Notes: generated by a model not told the origin, from the sequence alone. Counted from the first letter of the stretch, positions 6,457-15,148 are shown. The stretch is 24,895 nt of DNA from Thecamonas trahens ATCC 50062 (GCF_000142905.1 NW_013657649.1:304041-328935); one strand, 5' to 3'. Numbers and translations are program-made.

Positions 6457-8885
6457 CTACTCGTACTGCATCTCAAACTCCATAACGTCCTTCTTGGTGA
6501 CAACGCCAACAAGCTCGCCACGGGTCACCACCCACATGTGGGAGATGACAGCCATCTTGAACAAAAAGTCGACCCGCTCCAACGGCGTCTGTGGCACAAT
6601 CTGGAACGGCGCCTCGTCGACAGCGAGCACGTCAGCTAGATCGCCGGCAAGAGTGAGGCCCTCCAGGTACCGGAACAGCTCCGGGGAGAGGTGCGGAATG
6701 AGCCGAGCGAGATAGCTCGACATGGCCGGTGACGACAGCGCCGGAGGCCCGGTGCGTGACCAGACCTGCAGCTTGGCGAGGAGCGCGGCTCGGAGCGGCG
6801 AGACGGGTTCGGTGGTGGTAATCGACGCGACCGAGAGCAGGAGCGGTGAGGTCGCGTTCACCTGTGGCGAATTGACCTCGATCCACGACTCACGCCGCGC
6901 CACGTACGCCATGATCCGCGCCTCGAGCTCGAGCTCCAGCGAGGTCCTGGTCACCGTTCCGAGAAACGTTTTGTTGGAGGCCGAGTCGACCAGCGGGTAC
7001 GAGGTGTAGTCGTTGTCGTACAGCGAGTTGAGCACGTCGAGGTACGAAGCGTCGACGGTGAGGTAGATGAGGTCGGTGCGCATAATGGTCGAGGCTCGGA
7101 CGGCGTAAGCGTCCTCGTCAACTTGCGACGGCATGCAAGGGATGCCTTTCATGGTGTGCATGACGTCGTAGATCGAGACCGTGAACAGGTTTCCGACCGT
7201 GTACGCGAGCGTGACCGCGAGAAAGACAGGAACCAGGTGGTGGGTCTGGCCGGTGAGCTCGATGGCGATAATGGCGGTCGAAATCGACCGCGTCACTCCG
7301 CACGTCAGCGCGCCGGCGCCGACAATGGCGTAGCCGGCGGGGTGCAGGTCGAGCCGCGGCCAGGCCTGCGCCATGATCTCGCCGACCAGCCGGCCAAGGG
7401 CGGCGCCCATGGCAAAGACCGGGGTAAACGTTCCGCTCGGAATCGGGAGCACGATAGCGACAACCGTGAGAAAAACTTGACCGGGACAAAGACCGCGAGG
7501 TCCAGCAGCGACGATGCGAGCTTGTTGTCACTGCTCGCGTGGTCCGACGCCGGCGAGACAAGCTGATTGATGGTCACCTGCTCGGTCCCGACAAAATACT
7601 GGTTGATCGGGTACGAAATGACGGCAGTGAGGAGGGCAACGCCGACCACAAGCCGGTACGGGTGGGCAGCGAGAGCCGGCGTCGTCGCCCGCAGCCGCAC
7701 CAGCTTGCCGGCGACATACACAAAAAGGGCGCCGATGACCCCAGCCACTATGCCGATGAGGGTAAAGCCGACAAACTCAATCCACGAGTACGGAATCGGC
7801 TTGGCCTCGGTGCTAAACAAGTTGAGGTTGGGGTAGACGTCGAGGACCGGAATGTTGCCGAGGCTCCACACAAAGAACACGCCTGTGACCGACGAGATGA
7901 ACGCCCACGGCAAGAGGCTCACCCGGTAGTAGTCCGAAGTCACTTCGACCGAGAACAGCACACCGCCGATCGGCGCCCCAAACGTGGCTGTCACCCCTAC
8001 CGCAATCGCCGCCGAGTACAGCTGCAGTCGCATGCCCGCGTCCGAGTGGAGTGCTGAGCCAAACGGCCGCATCTTCATGAGCGCCGCCGCCATGCCTGCT
8101 GCAAGGTGAACAAACGGGCCTTCGCGCCCCACCGAGAGTCCCGCGGCGTGGCCGGCGATGACGCCCACAAACTTGGCCAGCAGCGTCCGCGGCGCCAGCA
8201 GATCGATGTGGATAATGCCCGAGAGCAGCGACTTCATCTCGGGAATTCCCGAGCCCGACGCCGCCGGCGCCAGCCACGCCACCGACCACGCCGCAGCCAT
8301 CGCCGCCGGAATGGGAAGCAAGATCCAGACCAGATACTCCCACAGATCCTCGCCCGGCAGCCGATACACCTTGTCGCGGGCCGAGAGCAGACCAAAGATA
8401 GCGGCGTTGACGGCAAAGCCCGCCAGCGAGGCCACGATGCCGAGAAGGAGAAGAAATACCGCAAGCAGAATAGACCGCTTCGGTCGCCGCATTCGGCGCC
8501 CACAGCATGCCACCTTGCGGCTCCTCGGCGTGGCATCAGGCATCTGATCGGCAGCAGCCAAGCCCGCCCGCCTCACACCACGCCCCGCACGAGCCATGCC
8601 CAGCGACGAGTAGTAATCGACAATGTCATACTGGGCAGAGATGGTCCGTGACGCCCGATCAATCCGTGCTGAGGCAGCCGCCTTTGCCCGCCGCTCGGCC
8701 TGCTCGTGTTCGCTGGCATGTCCCTGATTCAGCTTCTGCTGGACAGGGGCGCCATGGCCTCTGTCCTGCGGCAGTCGCTGCAGCCGCTGCGCCGGCAGCC
8801 CGTCTCCGCCCGGCGGCGAGTACGACGAGTGCTCGGTCGACGAGTCGAACAGCTCGCTCAATAGCGGCGGGCTCGTCCCCGCCAT
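6457..8885 (-). CDS. CLCN: CLC-family chloride channel with paired CBS domains (apparent frameshift)
   Basis: ATG at 8885-8883 (MAGTSPPLLSELF), stop TAG at 6459-6457. About 130 cytoplasmic N-terminal residues precede the CLC membrane core. Core signatures are GSGIP (211-215), GREGP (253-257, gating Glu255), GAPIGGVLFSVEVT, PIPSGTFTPVFAMGAALGR and SIYD, which carries the central pore tyrosine. Two CBS domains follow: the first around VRASTIMRTDLIYLTVDASY, the second near the C-terminus ending GELVGVVTKKDVMEFEM. At the proton-glutamate position Val315 follows Glu314, as in channel-type CLC-0/1/2 rather than exchangers. The frame breaks between VPVKFF and LTVVAIVLPIPSG at an A5 run (7471-7475); one extra base would restore a roughly 810-aa protein. 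I see no good intron there, so a base error or recent mutation is likeliest. The stop lies 32 bp from the TTLL1 stop. Confidence 0.9.
7471..7475 (-). other. Frame break in the CLC gene at a T5 (coding strand) homopolymer
   Basis: The coding strand reads AAG TTT TTC TCA CGG, which leaves the CLC frame. A sixth T would give AAG TTT TTT CTC ACG GTT GTC, i.e. KFFLTVVAIVLPIPSG, the expected helix before the PIPSG selectivity motif. This is consistent with a one-base homopolymer deletion in the read or the genome. Confidence 0.75.
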
Positions 8886-8983
8886 GGCTCGAGGTGTCGA
8901 GATGAGAGGGGAGGTGTGCGGTGGGGGCGGGAGGGGGGGGGGGGGGGGGGGTTGTGAAGGCAGAAAGCAGATCACAGATCACA
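8886..8983 (-). promoter_or_regulatory. 98-bp tandem spacer with C19 tract upstream of the CLC start
   Basis: This spacer separates the stop of the Ser-rich gene from the CLC ATG. On the coding strand it contains an unbroken C19 run (8951-8933) and further C-rich sequence, about 47 nt upstream of the ATG. It must hold both the 3' end of the upstream transcript and the CLC promoter or 5' UTR. Confidence 0.5.
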
Positions 8984-11983
8984 TCACATGTGCCCCAGCT
9001 CGTGGAAAAGGGCCAGCGGATCGTGCGAGGTGGTGAGTGAGAGGTACTCGGCCCAATAGTCAAAGACGATGGGGCAGCGGAAGGGAGCGATGGGAGTGAT
9101 GGAGCGCGAGGCGACGAAGGAGGCCTGAGTGAGGAGCTTGTGAACGATCTCGGTTGCTTGCTGGTGCTTGAACGGATCGAGCCGCTTCTGAATGGTGTTG
9201 AGCCACTTGCGGACGTCGCGAAAGAGCGACGAGTCGGGCGGCATGACAGCAGGGTCGATGAGCCTGTCGACCACGGCAAGGATGCGGAGGTGGACCGAGT
9301 CGGATGAGGTGTCGCGCCAGGCCTTGCGCAGCGTGTTGAATGTCTCCTTGGCGGCCTCGCGATTAAGCCTGCACGAGTGGAACAGCCGCTCCATGTCATA
9401 GACGTTGAGGCCTGAGAGGAGCGAGCGGACAACCTTGTGGAGGACCGGGGTGAGGATGATCCATGGCGACTCGGGCTCGGCTAGGAGCTCCTGTAGGATG
9501 ACGTCGCGGGCCTCGTGGAGCTTGCGCGAGAGCACCATCTTGATGTGCTCGGTGTGCGAAAACGGTGCGAGGCCCGTAAAGTGGGCGAGGCCTTCGACGA
9601 GCTCGGCTGCCTCGTCGAGTGAGAACGGATACAGCTTGTAGACTGCGTTCTGGGTAAAGACCGCGAGATAAAAGGTCGACGGCAGCTTGAGCACGCCGGT
9701 GGTGTACTTTGTCACGGCGGTGTAGTTCAGCCGGAGCGGGACGAGGAGCTCGACGCGCCGCCGGTCGTTTGGCGAGTACACCGTCGGCGTCCAGGCCAGC
9801 TCGCTCCGGGTCAGCAGGAGCGTGCCGGCCGAGGTGGAGCAGTACACGTGCTCGATCGAGTCAAACGACTCGCTCGTGCCCGGGAGATGGACCCGCAGCA
9901 CGTCCGGATCGTACTGCACCTCAATGCCGGCGACCGAGCCGACCACCGTGGTCGACCACAGCGAGTCAGAGACGGGCTCGGTGGAAGTGCCTGGCAGCGA
10001 TGCCGTGCCGCCCGAGCCCAAGCTGCCCAGCGCCGTCGGCGAGATGGCGCGCTCGATGTCGCCGGCCGAGATGAAAGACTCGAGGAGCGAGGCGTGCGAC
10101 GAAAGGTCTGGCTGCCTGTTGGTCTCATGGTGGGCGGTGAGCGCCTGGACGGCCGACGAAAAGCCTGAAGCCGTGCCGAGAATGTCGGAGGGAAGAGCGG
10201 CGAGCTCGTGCGGATGCAGCGACGACGAACGCGGTCGGCCGCGCGGTGAGGTCGGGGCCGGAAATGCCTGGCGCGACGCCGGCGGTGCGGCAAGAGCCGG
10301 CGCCGGTGTCGTGGAGGCTGCAGCCGGCGCGAGGCCTGCATTGACCGGCATGGGTGGCAGCGCGACGACGCCCGGATCAACCGACGGCGAGATCTTGTTC
10401 GAGTGCGGCGAGAGCGGAAAGGCGATCCGGTCCCGGCTGCCGGGCTCGGGGCCAAAGCCAAGTGAGCCGCGCTTGGGCGAGAACAGCGAGGTGTTGGCAA
10501 CGGAGCCCCCGCCTCCGCCGGCGTCGCCGGCGCCACCGCTGCCGACGCCCAACCCGGCACAGCGCTCGAGGTTGGACTCGGTCTTGGCGAGGACCTGGGT
10601 AAAGACCTCCTTGAGCAGAGTGATCGAGTCAAGGAGGCCGCCGCCAGCGTGCCCGAGAAGCGGCGCGAGCGAGAGGATGCGGTCGGTCGAAGTGAGGAGC
10701 GAGCGGATGAGAAAGGGTGACGGCGGGTAAAGGCGGATGGCGTTCTTGATCGTTGTCACCAACCAGCGGATCTTGGACGCAAGCTCGGCAGTGTGGTCGC
10801 CGGCGGCTTGCTCGTCGACTGCTGGTGAGGCTGAACGGGAGTGGAGGATGGCGTGAGAGGCAAAGCAGCCTTTGAAGAGGACAAAGATCATACCAAGTGA
10901 CTGTGAGTATGCGTCGGACCGCGAGGGAACATGGGCGAGCCGGCCCACAAACCACTTGGACATGTGCGATGACGGCTTGGTGTACGGGACGCCAAAGAGG
11001 CCTTCCTGGCGGTGCGGAAAGGTCTCGGGTGCAATGTCGGCAAGCGCGTTCGGCGACGACGAAATTACCGCAAGCACAGCCGAGAGCGGCAGCTTGTCCA
11101 GCAACGAGCCGATGGCTGCGCTTCCGCTGGTCACATCGTAGAGGCGAACAAAGACGGCGGCGACAAAGAGCGCCGAGGTCGAGGTGGCCAGGTCCTCAGA
11201 GTTTGGCATGGGCGGAAAGACATCGCGCAGGTCGCCATTCGAACTTCCACCAAAGATCGAGCTCACGCCGCCGAGGGCCAGCGACGACGACGATTCTTTG
11301 TGGAAGAACGGGCCAGGCGCAAGCGAGTCGGGCGACCAGCCGGTCTCAGAGACCTGGCGCAGTAGCGGCGACAGCTCGCCTGTGAGAGATTCGAGGCTTT
11401 TGTTGAGCGAGCGCCGAACAAGCGACTCGATCTCGATGGCCCATTCGGCCATCTGCGAGACAAGGACCCGCGACGGCGACCGCTGCAGCGCCGAAGCAAG
11501 TGACAGATGCGACGACCGCGAGAACGAGGGTGAGATCTTGGCCAGCCGCTCCTGGGCCGAGTCGACGGACAGACTCGCCGACGTCGTCAATGAAGATGAT
11601 GATGATGATGATGACGACGTCGGCTGATCCGGTGAGCTTGACGACGTTGTCGACGACAGCGACGGCGCCGACCGTGCCGCCCGCCATCTCTGCCGCACAC
11701 TCCCCACCTGCGGCTGGGGAGACGGTGGTGAGGGCGGCACAGCTTCTGAGTCTTTGCTAGACATCTGCGGTGGTGATGACGACAATGATGCCGATGCCGA
11801 TGTCGATGATGATGCCAAGACCAGCGACGACGAGTGCGGCAGAGGACCAGTCGCAGGAGCGGCTATGGTTGCGGTTGCGGCTGCCGGTGAAGGAGAAGAC
11901 GACGACGACGACGACGACGACGAGCATGTGTGTGCCAGGCCACGGGCTCGCCGAGCGGTCGAGCCCGAGCCGGGAGTGGCCAT
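8984..11983 (-). CDS. Unrecognised large Ser-rich protein with PH/GRAM-like segment
   Basis: The frame stays open from the assembly gap to TGA at 8986-8984. The ATG at 11983 gives 999 aa and follows CTACCCCCTTTCCACCT on the coding strand. A second possible start is the ATG at 11764 (MSSKDSEAVPP), which is directly preceded by CAG and could instead follow an intron. The first ~230 residues are Ser/Ala/Pro low complexity with two poly-Ser tracts. Residues from about 235 (MAEWAIEIESLVRRSLNKSL) to 490 look folded and helical; another disordered Ser/Pro/Gly stretch follows to about 640. At about 700-806 the segment FDSIEHVYCSTSAGTLLLTR...FYLAVFTQNAVYKLYPF has the strand pattern of a GRAM/PH domain, followed by an all-helical C-terminus ending DPLALFHELGHM. 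I do not recognise the family; the GRAM/PH reading suggests membrane association but is tentative. It may continue into the gap. Confidence 0.7.
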   Translation of the reverse strand: MATPGSGSTARRARGLAHTCSSSSSSSSSSPSPAAATATIAAPATGPLPHSSSLVLASSSTSASASLSSSPPQMSSKDSEAVPPSPPSPQPQVGSVRQRWRAARSAPSLSSTTSSSSPDQPTSSSSSSSSSLTTSASLSVDSAQERLAKISPSFSRSSHLSLASALQRSPSRVLVSQMAEWAIEIESLVRRSLNKSLESLTGELSPLLRQVSETGWSPDSLAPGPFFHKESSSSLALGGVSSIFGGSSNGDLRDVFPPMPNSEDLATSTSALFVAAVFVRLYDVTSGSAAIGSLLDKLPLSAVLAVISSSPNALADIAPETFPHRQEGLFGVPYTKPSSHMSKWFVGRLAHVPSRSDAYSQSLGMIFVLFKGCFASHAILHSRSASPAVDEQAAGDHTAELASKIRWLVTTIKNAIRLYPPSPFLIRSLLTSTDRILSLAPLLGHAGGGLLDSITLLKEVFTQVLAKTESNLERCAGLGVGSGGAGDAGGGGGSVANTSLFSPKRGSLGFGPEPGSRDRIAFPLSPHSNKISPSVDPGVVALPPMPVNAGLAPAAASTTPAPALAAPPASRQAFPAPTSPRGRPRSSSLHPHELAALPSDILGTASGFSSAVQALTAHHETNRQPDLSSHASLLESFISAGDIERAISPTALGSLGSGGTASLPGTSTEPVSDSLWSTTVVGSVAGIEVQYDPDVLRVHLPGTSESFDSIEHVYCSTSAGTLLLTRSELAWTPTVYSPNDRRRVELLVPLRLNYTAVTKYTTGVLKLPSTFYLAVFTQNAVYKLYPFSLDEAAELVEGLAHFTGLAPFSHTEHIKMVLSRKLHEARDVILQELLAEPESPWIILTPVLHKVVRSLLSGLNVYDMERLFHSCRLNREAAKETFNTLRKAWRDTSSDSVHLRILAVVDRLIDPAVMPPDSSLFRDVRKWLNTIQKRLDPFKHQQATEIVHKLLTQASFVASRSITPIAPFRCPIVFDYWAEYLSLTTSHDPLALFHELGHM
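11595..11618 (-). repeat. Poly-Ser trinucleotide tract (mostly TCA codons)
   Basis: A GAT repeat on the plus strand encodes about nine consecutive serines on the minus strand, chiefly as TCA. It lies in the Ser-rich N-terminal region of the unrecognised gene. Confidence 0.85.
11898..11922 (-). repeat. Poly-Ser trinucleotide tract (mostly TCG codons)
   Basis: A pure GAC repeat on the plus strand encodes a second run of about ten serines, this time as TCG. The different codon from the other tract indicates separate slippage expansions. Confidence 0.85.
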
Positions 11984-12004
11984 AGGTGGAAAGGGGGTAG
12001 AGGA

Positions 12005-12252
12005 NNNNNNNNNNNNNNNNNNNNNNNNNNNNNNNNNNNNNNNNNNNNNNNNNNNNNNNNNNNNNNNNNNNNNNNNNNNNNNNNNNNNNNNNNNNNNNNN
12101 NNNNNNNNNNNNNNNNNNNNNNNNNNNNNNNNNNNNNNNNNNNNNNNNNNNNNNNNNNNNNNNNNNNNNNNNNNNNNNNNNNNNNNNNNNNNNNNNNNNN
12201 NNNNNNNNNNNNNNNNNNNNNNNNNNNNNNNNNNNNNNNNNNNNNNNNNNNN
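12005..12252. other. Assembly gap (248 N)
   Basis: Unsequenced stretch between the Ser-rich gene and the eIF4E gene. It probably holds the shared divergent promoter and the missing 5' exon or exons of the eIF4E gene. A C17 run lies 21 bases beyond its right edge, so homopolymer-related sequencing failure is plausible. Confidence 0.95.
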
Positions 12253-12503
12253 TACGGCCGTCCCACTGCTCGCCCCCCCCCCCCCCCCCTCCATGCACAC
12301 CATGCTTATCATGCACGGAGGTTTGTGGGCGTGTGCACCATGGTAGTCCGCTGCTAGTTGCTGTTCCCCAAGACGGCTGCGCATGCTGTTCTCAAACGGG
12401 TCGGTGGTACCTTGCAAATGGCTCGGGGCCAATGACTCACTTTTCTTGCGCCACCTACTTCATCCTCGCTCCACACTCACCCGCCATCATCGCAACTCGA
12501 CAG
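12253..12503 (+). other. Intron and/or 5' region of the eIF4E-like gene, with C17 tract
   Basis: It contains C17 at 12273-12289 immediately before CCATGCACACC (ATG at 12293), and ends in a pyrimidine-rich stretch closing with AACTCGACAG|G at 12503. No frame here resembles the N-terminal half of eIF4E, so most of it is probably intron. If the ATG at 12293 were the start, a short exon ending near the GGAG|GTTTGT at 12321 would still leave out the conserved cap-binding N-terminus. Confidence 0.45.
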
Positions 12504-13038
12504 GACGTACACACACGTCAAGCGGCCGTCGCAGCTCCCGGGTGACTCCAACTACTACCTCTCGCGCGATCATCACTACCCGATGTGGGAGGCGTTCCCC
12601 AACGGCGGCGCGTGGAACATCAAGCTCGACAAGCGCGGCGATGTGATGGACCGCATGTGGGAGGAGCTCTTTCTGGCGACCATCGGCGAGGCGTTTGGCG
12701 AGCCCGACGTGGTCGCCATTGTGCTCGCCATCCGCTCGCAGCGCAACTTTCTCTCGGTGTGGAACGCCGACAACATGAACCATGCGGTGCGGTTCCAGAT
12801 CTCTGAGACGCTTCGTGCCCTCTTCTCCATCCGCGGTGTGACCGACTCGCTCGAGTACAAGTCGCACGCCACGTCGATGAAGGACGGCTCGACCTTCCGC
12901 AACGCCATGACCTACCAGTCGGTCGTCACCCAGGAGCCGGCTGCGAAGAAGAACCCGACCGAGGCCGCCAAGGCCGCAGGCACCAAGCCACCGCCCAACT
13001 CGCCGGCAAAGGTCGCAAAGGGCAGCGCCAAGGCTTAG
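12504..13038 (+). CDS. EIF4E: eIF4E/4EHP-type mRNA cap-binding protein, 3' exon (5' part missing)
   Basis: The exon begins after CAG at 12501-12503, completing a split codon, and reads TYTHVKRPSQ...YYLSRDHHYPMWEAF to TAG at 13036-13038 (about 178 aa). The PMWE motif carries the cap-stacking tryptophan (Trp102 in human eIF4E) and its adjacent glutamate. GAWNIKLDK, MWEELFLATIGEAFGE and FLSVWN match the eIF4E core strands and helix. EYKSHATSMKDGSTFRN near the end resembles animal 4EHP (eIF4E2), a translational repressor, more than eIF4E1. The part bearing the first cap tryptophan and the eIF4G-binding residues is absent, probably in the gap, so the class stays open. A ~36-aa Lys/Ala/Pro tail follows the core. 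The gene converges on the coiled-coil gene with 70 bp between stops. Confidence 0.87.
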
Positions 13039-13108
13039 CCTCGGCAAAAAGTAGTAACACCGCTCCGCCTCTTTGTCCCGTCGCCTTTATGCCCCCCCTT
13101 GTCCTCGG

Positions 13109-15148
13109 CTAGAACAGAACCCCGGCCTCGGCCTGTGCGCACTGGCTCCGGTATCTCGTCGCCTCGGCCGAGGCCAGGACTGAGAGCTGGGCCTCCTCGC
13201 CGCGGGTGATCGTGAGCGGCTCACGAGCGCGCGCCGCCTCCAGGTGTGCCCGGAGCTGGGCAACTCGTGCGTCACGCGCTTTGAGCATGTCGAGCGCCGC
13301 AGAGGTGAGCCGGCGGTAGTGGGCCTCGACCCGCGCGACCTGCGACGCTGGGACCAGCGTCTGGGCCACATCCCCGTACGCAAGCGTGTTCTCCAGCTCA
13401 CGTTGGGTTTCCTGCAGCTCGGCAAGGCGCGCTTGCAGCCGGTGGGTGACCTTGGCAATCTGGTTGCGGAGGCTCGCGATCTCGGGCACGTCGTCGAGCG
13501 CAGGGCTGGCCCCGTCGCCACCGGCAGTCACCGCCCGCGACACCGTCGAGCGCAGAACCCGATCCGGCCCGTAACGAGCGTAGAGCACTGGATCAACAAC
13601 CAGAAACTCGGCGTCGGCTGCTGCCGCGTACTGCTTGTGGGCTAGATCGCGGGTGACGCGGCTGAGCACTGCCCATAGCCGCTGGGTGCCGACAACGTCG
13701 TGCTCGTTAAACGAAGCCATGAACCGCAGGGCGCGCAGCGCTGTGGAGTAGTGTGGCGTATTGAGCACACCCTCCTCGAGCAAATCATAGTGGGTGGTAA
13801 TCGAGTCGAGCACCCGCGACCGTGCGCTGGTCAGCTTTCGGCGGATCCGCGACCGCGCGCTGCGCTCGCTCCCGTCGGCGCGCGACCGCCGCGACCTGCT
13901 CCGTGCTCGGCTGGGCTCTCGCCCACCACCGTCGACATTGACCACGATAAGTGCCTCTTCCGACGACGATAGTGGGTCCGAGTCGGACGAATCAAACTCG
14001 CCGCGCTCAAGCGCGTCGAGATCAATGCCAGCGAGCAAGTTGTTGAGCGCGCGCAAGTCGCGGCGCGCCTTGGTGCCGAGCACCAGCGGCGGCGCAGCCG
14101 GTCTGGCTGCAGTGGCCGACATGGTCTGTGGAGGCCGCGGCGGCATGGCCGCTGAGGGAGGTTGCGGCGCGGGCGCCCGTGGCGCCCGAGGCGGCGGCGG
14201 CTGGTACGGCCGCAACGTCGGTAGCTCCGGCTGGTAGACAGGAGCCGGTAGCGCCCGCTTCGACGAGCTCTTCCTGAGCGACTTGCGCGAGCTGGATCGA
14301 GCCATGCCGTCACCGCCGGTAGGCGTGCCGCCAGGATCCATCTGGGAGATGAGCGCCATGAGGTCGGCGGCGCTGGAAACACCAGCGAGATTCCGCTCGG
14401 CCCGCGGATCGTCCGATCCGGTGGCAGAGCCGGAGCCGGCCTCGTCAATGCCTTGCAGCAGGGCAAGGACATCGTTTTGAAGCAACTTGGTCTCAGACCG
14501 CCGCAGCTTGGCTGGCGGCGCCGAGCCGGGCTCCGCTCGCATCCGCTCGCGTACGCTGGAGCCTGTCGATGACGCCTCGCCGTCCGAGGGCCGGCCGAGA
14601 TTCTGCAGCAACGACGAGAGCAGCTGGTCATTCTGGCTCTCGGCCCGCGACGGAGCTGCAGTCGCCGGTTGGCCCTCGCTCCCGCGTTTTGACCGTGAGC
14701 GACGGAGCTTGCGCGGCGGCGGGACAGCGAGATGGGCCGGGTCTGGAGGTGGTGCCCTCGCAGCAGCCGATGGCGGCGGGCGCGGTCGGCGCGACTCGCC
14801 CGATGTCGAGTACTCATCGGGCGGAATACCGTTGATCAGTGCCTCCAGCTGCGGGTCAATACCAGCCGAGACCGAGTCGTTGCCCTTGGACGAGCCAGTA
14901 ACAGAGCCTGCTCCACCGAGCAAGGCCAGCAGATCGTCCCGTCCATGTGCACCTCCATCAACGTCCAACTCTGACTCGTCCGACTCGAGCTCAGCCAGCA
15001 TCCTCGCCAGCTCAGCACCGCCACCATCGCCGCCAGCACTGCCCCTGCTGCGCTTGTCCGGTGGAGCACTGCGGCCCTGGTTCCGCGAGTCTGACTCGGA
15101 CACCTCCTCATACTCGTACACCTCTTCGTACTCCCACGACTTGGACAT
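13109..15148 (-). CDS. Unrecognised protein with repeated leucine-rich motifs and C-terminal coiled coil
   Basis: A 679-aa protein from ATG at 15148 (MSKSWEYEEVYEYEEVSE) to TAG at 13111-13109. The N-terminus is a Glu/Tyr-rich acidic patch. Residues up to about 430 are disordered, Ser/Pro/Arg/Gly-rich, and punctuated by short hydrophobic repeats such as DDLLALLGG, NDVLALLQGID, ADLMALISQMD and LNNLLAGID. An Arg/Ser-rich basic stretch (about 405-450) leads into a helical C-terminus with a clear coiled coil around residues 550-600 (IASLRNQIAKVTHRLQARLA...) and a second helix near 630. I do not recognise the family. The frame extends upstream to an ATG at 15427, but that part is C-rich and unlike coding sequence. 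If a 5' intron exists, another ATG at 15350, 27 nt from a C10 tract, could be the true start. Confidence 0.7.
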   Translation of the reverse strand: MSKSWEYEEVYEYEEVSESDSRNQGRSAPPDKRSRGSAGGDGGGAELARMLAELESDESELDVDGGAHGRDDLLALLGGAGSVTGSSKGNDSVSAGIDPQLEALINGIPPDEYSTSGESRRPRPPPSAAARAPPPDPAHLAVPPPRKLRRSRSKRGSEGQPATAAPSRAESQNDQLLSSLLQNLGRPSDGEASSTGSSVRERMRAEPGSAPPAKLRRSETKLLQNDVLALLQGIDEAGSGSATGSDDPRAERNLAGVSSAADLMALISQMDPGGTPTGGDGMARSSSRKSLRKSSSKRALPAPVYQPELPTLRPYQPPPPRAPRAPAPQPPSAAMPPRPPQTMSATAARPAAPPLVLGTKARRDLRALNNLLAGIDLDALERGEFDSSDSDPLSSSEEALIVVNVDGGGREPSRARSRSRRSRADGSERSARSRIRRKLTSARSRVLDSITTHYDLLEEGVLNTPHYSTALRALRFMASFNEHDVVGTQRLWAVLSRVTRDLAHKQYAAAADAEFLVVDPVLYARYGPDRVLRSTVSRAVTAGGDGASPALDDVPEIASLRNQIAKVTHRLQARLAELQETQRELENTLAYGDVAQTLVPASQVARVEAHYRRLTSAALDMLKARDARVAQLRAHLEAARAREPLTITRGEEAQLSVLASAEATRYRSQCAQAEAGVLF

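Noticed and set aside
7441-7500. Programmed ribosomal frameshift in the CLC gene
   Set aside because: The site lacks a canonical X-XXY-YYZ heptamer and I see no obvious pseudoknot. A homopolymer error is the simpler explanation.
8886-8975. Upstream extension of the CLC protein through the C-tract to 8975
   Set aside because: It would begin at GTG and encode a poly-Pro run. The ATG at 8885 is the first eukaryotic start.
11754-11985. Plus-strand frames with poly-Asp/poly-Thr/poly-Met near the gap
   Set aside because: They are readings of the poly-Ser triplet repeats in other frames, not independent genes.
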